From Paenibacillus eucommiae (GTDB lineage Bacteria > Bacillota > Bacilli > Paenibacillales > NBRC-103111), in assembly GCF_017874215.1 (NCBI RefSeq), contig NZ_JAGGLB010000005.1, positions 186,001-250,000 on the forward strand: a DNA stretch of 64,000 nt, given 5' to 3'. The notes beneath the pieces are model-generated. The model was not told the origin of the DNA, did no database searches, and was given only the letters and a program-made list of their open reading frames with translations. Numbering within the stretch: the stretch's first letter is position 1; each line of letters opens with the position of its first letter. Shown here one piece after another: positions 63,391 through 64,000 of the stretch. The position numbers were made by a program, and so were the translations under genes.

Positions 63391-64000
63391 ATGAGAAGTG
63401 TTTTTGTGATAGGAGATAGTATCTCTATTCATTATGGACCCTATCTGCAGCAAGCCATAGCCCCTCAGTTGTCTTACGATCGAAAAAGAGGAACAGAGGA
63501 CGCGCTAAAAGACTTGAACAACCCAATTGGAGCCAATGGTGGAGACAGCGGCATGGTGCTCGCTTATTTGCAGCAGCAAGAACAAGAGCATATACACTAC
63601 GATATATTGCTTGTTAACTGTGGGTTGCATGATATTAAAACCGATCCCGCGACCAGGACGAAACAAGTGACACCTGAGCAATATGAAGCTAATTTGCAGC
63701 AAATATGCCAGTTGGGTATTTCCATGGCCCGTTCATTTGTGTGGGTCCGCACTACGCCTCTTGTGGACGAAATACATAACCAACTTGCATCCATTTATCG
63801 GTTTCACGAGGATCTATTGCAGTATAATTCGATTGCGGACAAAGTTATGGAGCAGAACGATATTCCTGTCATTGATTTATATACGGCCACTCTCGGTATG
63901 GGAAAAGATGAAGATGTATATTGTGATCATGTCCATTTCAAAGATGATGTCAGACAGCGGCAGGCTGCATTTATTGCGAAGCAGTTGTTAAGTATTGCTT
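63391..64000 (+). CDS. SGNH/GDSL-family hydrolase (3' partial)
   Basis: The frame runs from ATG 63391 to the window edge (at least 203 residues) and is not closed. GGAGGT precedes the ATG. VFVIGDSISIHYGPYLQQ is block I with the nucleophile Ser of GDS. NGGDSG and LLVNCGLHDIKT are blocks II and III (Gly and Asn oxyanion-hole residues), and the C-terminal DHVHFKDD is the Asp-x-x-His catalytic pair. The fold is a soluble esterase or acyl hydrolase. No signal peptide is evident. Confidence 0.88.
   Translation, partial: MRSVFVIGDSISIHYGPYLQQAIAPQLSYDRKRGTEDALKDLNNPIGANGGDSGMVLAYLQQQEQEHIHYDILLVNCGLHDIKTDPATRTKQVTPEQYEANLQQICQLGISMARSFVWVRTTPLVDEIHNQLASIYRFHEDLLQYNSIADKVMEQNDIPVIDLYTATLGMGKDEDVYCDHVHFKDDVRQRQAAFIAKQLLSIA

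Overview
The window looks like the chromosome of a low-to-mid GC, spore-forming, Gram-positive bacterium, most probably Paenibacillus or a close relative. The evidence is proteins anchored by SLH triplets, LplB/YtcP-type sugar permeases with a YesN/YesM-type two-component pair, a Cse60-like sporulation protein, a YdjO-like cold-inducible protein, strong GGAGG ribosome sites, frequent TTG/GTG starts and many Rho-independent terminators. I saw no rRNA or tRNA gene, no CRISPR array and no insertion-sequence transposase.

1-6.1 kb is one rightward operon for extracellular or cell-surface sugar chemistry: an SLH-anchored LamG protein (cut by the window edge), an amidohydrolase, a GH29-like hydrolase, a DegT aminotransferase and a Gfo/Idh/MocA oxidoreductase. 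6.5-11.7 kb has an AbrB-family membrane protein and a 1181-residue SLH protein. 11.8-14.0 kb is a DUF72 gene followed by two paralogous GNAT-like genes that enclose two tandem, mutually similar micropeptide genes. 14.0-17.0 kb has murC and a divergent TetR/SDR pair.

17.3-35.5 kb is a polysaccharide-use region. It holds a YesN regulator, a YesM kinase, a sugar ABC transporter, a GntR regulator fused to a solute-binding domain, a 1.9k-residue heparinase II/III-like SLH protein, a second DegT aminotransferase and a NodB-like deacetylase. Binding proteins, permeases and regulators would sense and import what the surface enzyme releases.

35.7-47.9 kb has an OmpR-type two-component system with a three-repeat box upstream, two small membrane proteins, an AraC regulator, a phytanoyl-CoA-dioxygenase-like gene, an MpsC-like/formate-dehydrogenase-like/FdhD group and an HtrA-type protease with three extra C-terminal modules. 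48.4-49.5 kb is a run of very small genes (Cse60-like, zinc ribbon, YdjO-like, single-TM peptide).

49.5-57.3 kb is the most unusual part. A ~300 bp intergenic repeat occurs in inverted copies at both ends of a block encoding a small protein, a nitrilase-fold protein, a Rad50/SMC-like ATPase with a zinc hook, and an HD-domain protein whose 5' end carries a 10-bp minisatellite. Three of these genes look like an undescribed ATPase-driven defence or stress operon. 57.4-64.0 kb returns to ordinary housekeeping or accessory genes (AlkX/AlkZ-like, lipoprotein, inositol-phosphatase-like, ABM domain, PaiB-like, GDSL hydrolase), with a decayed phosphotransferase gene and a frameshifted HIT gene.
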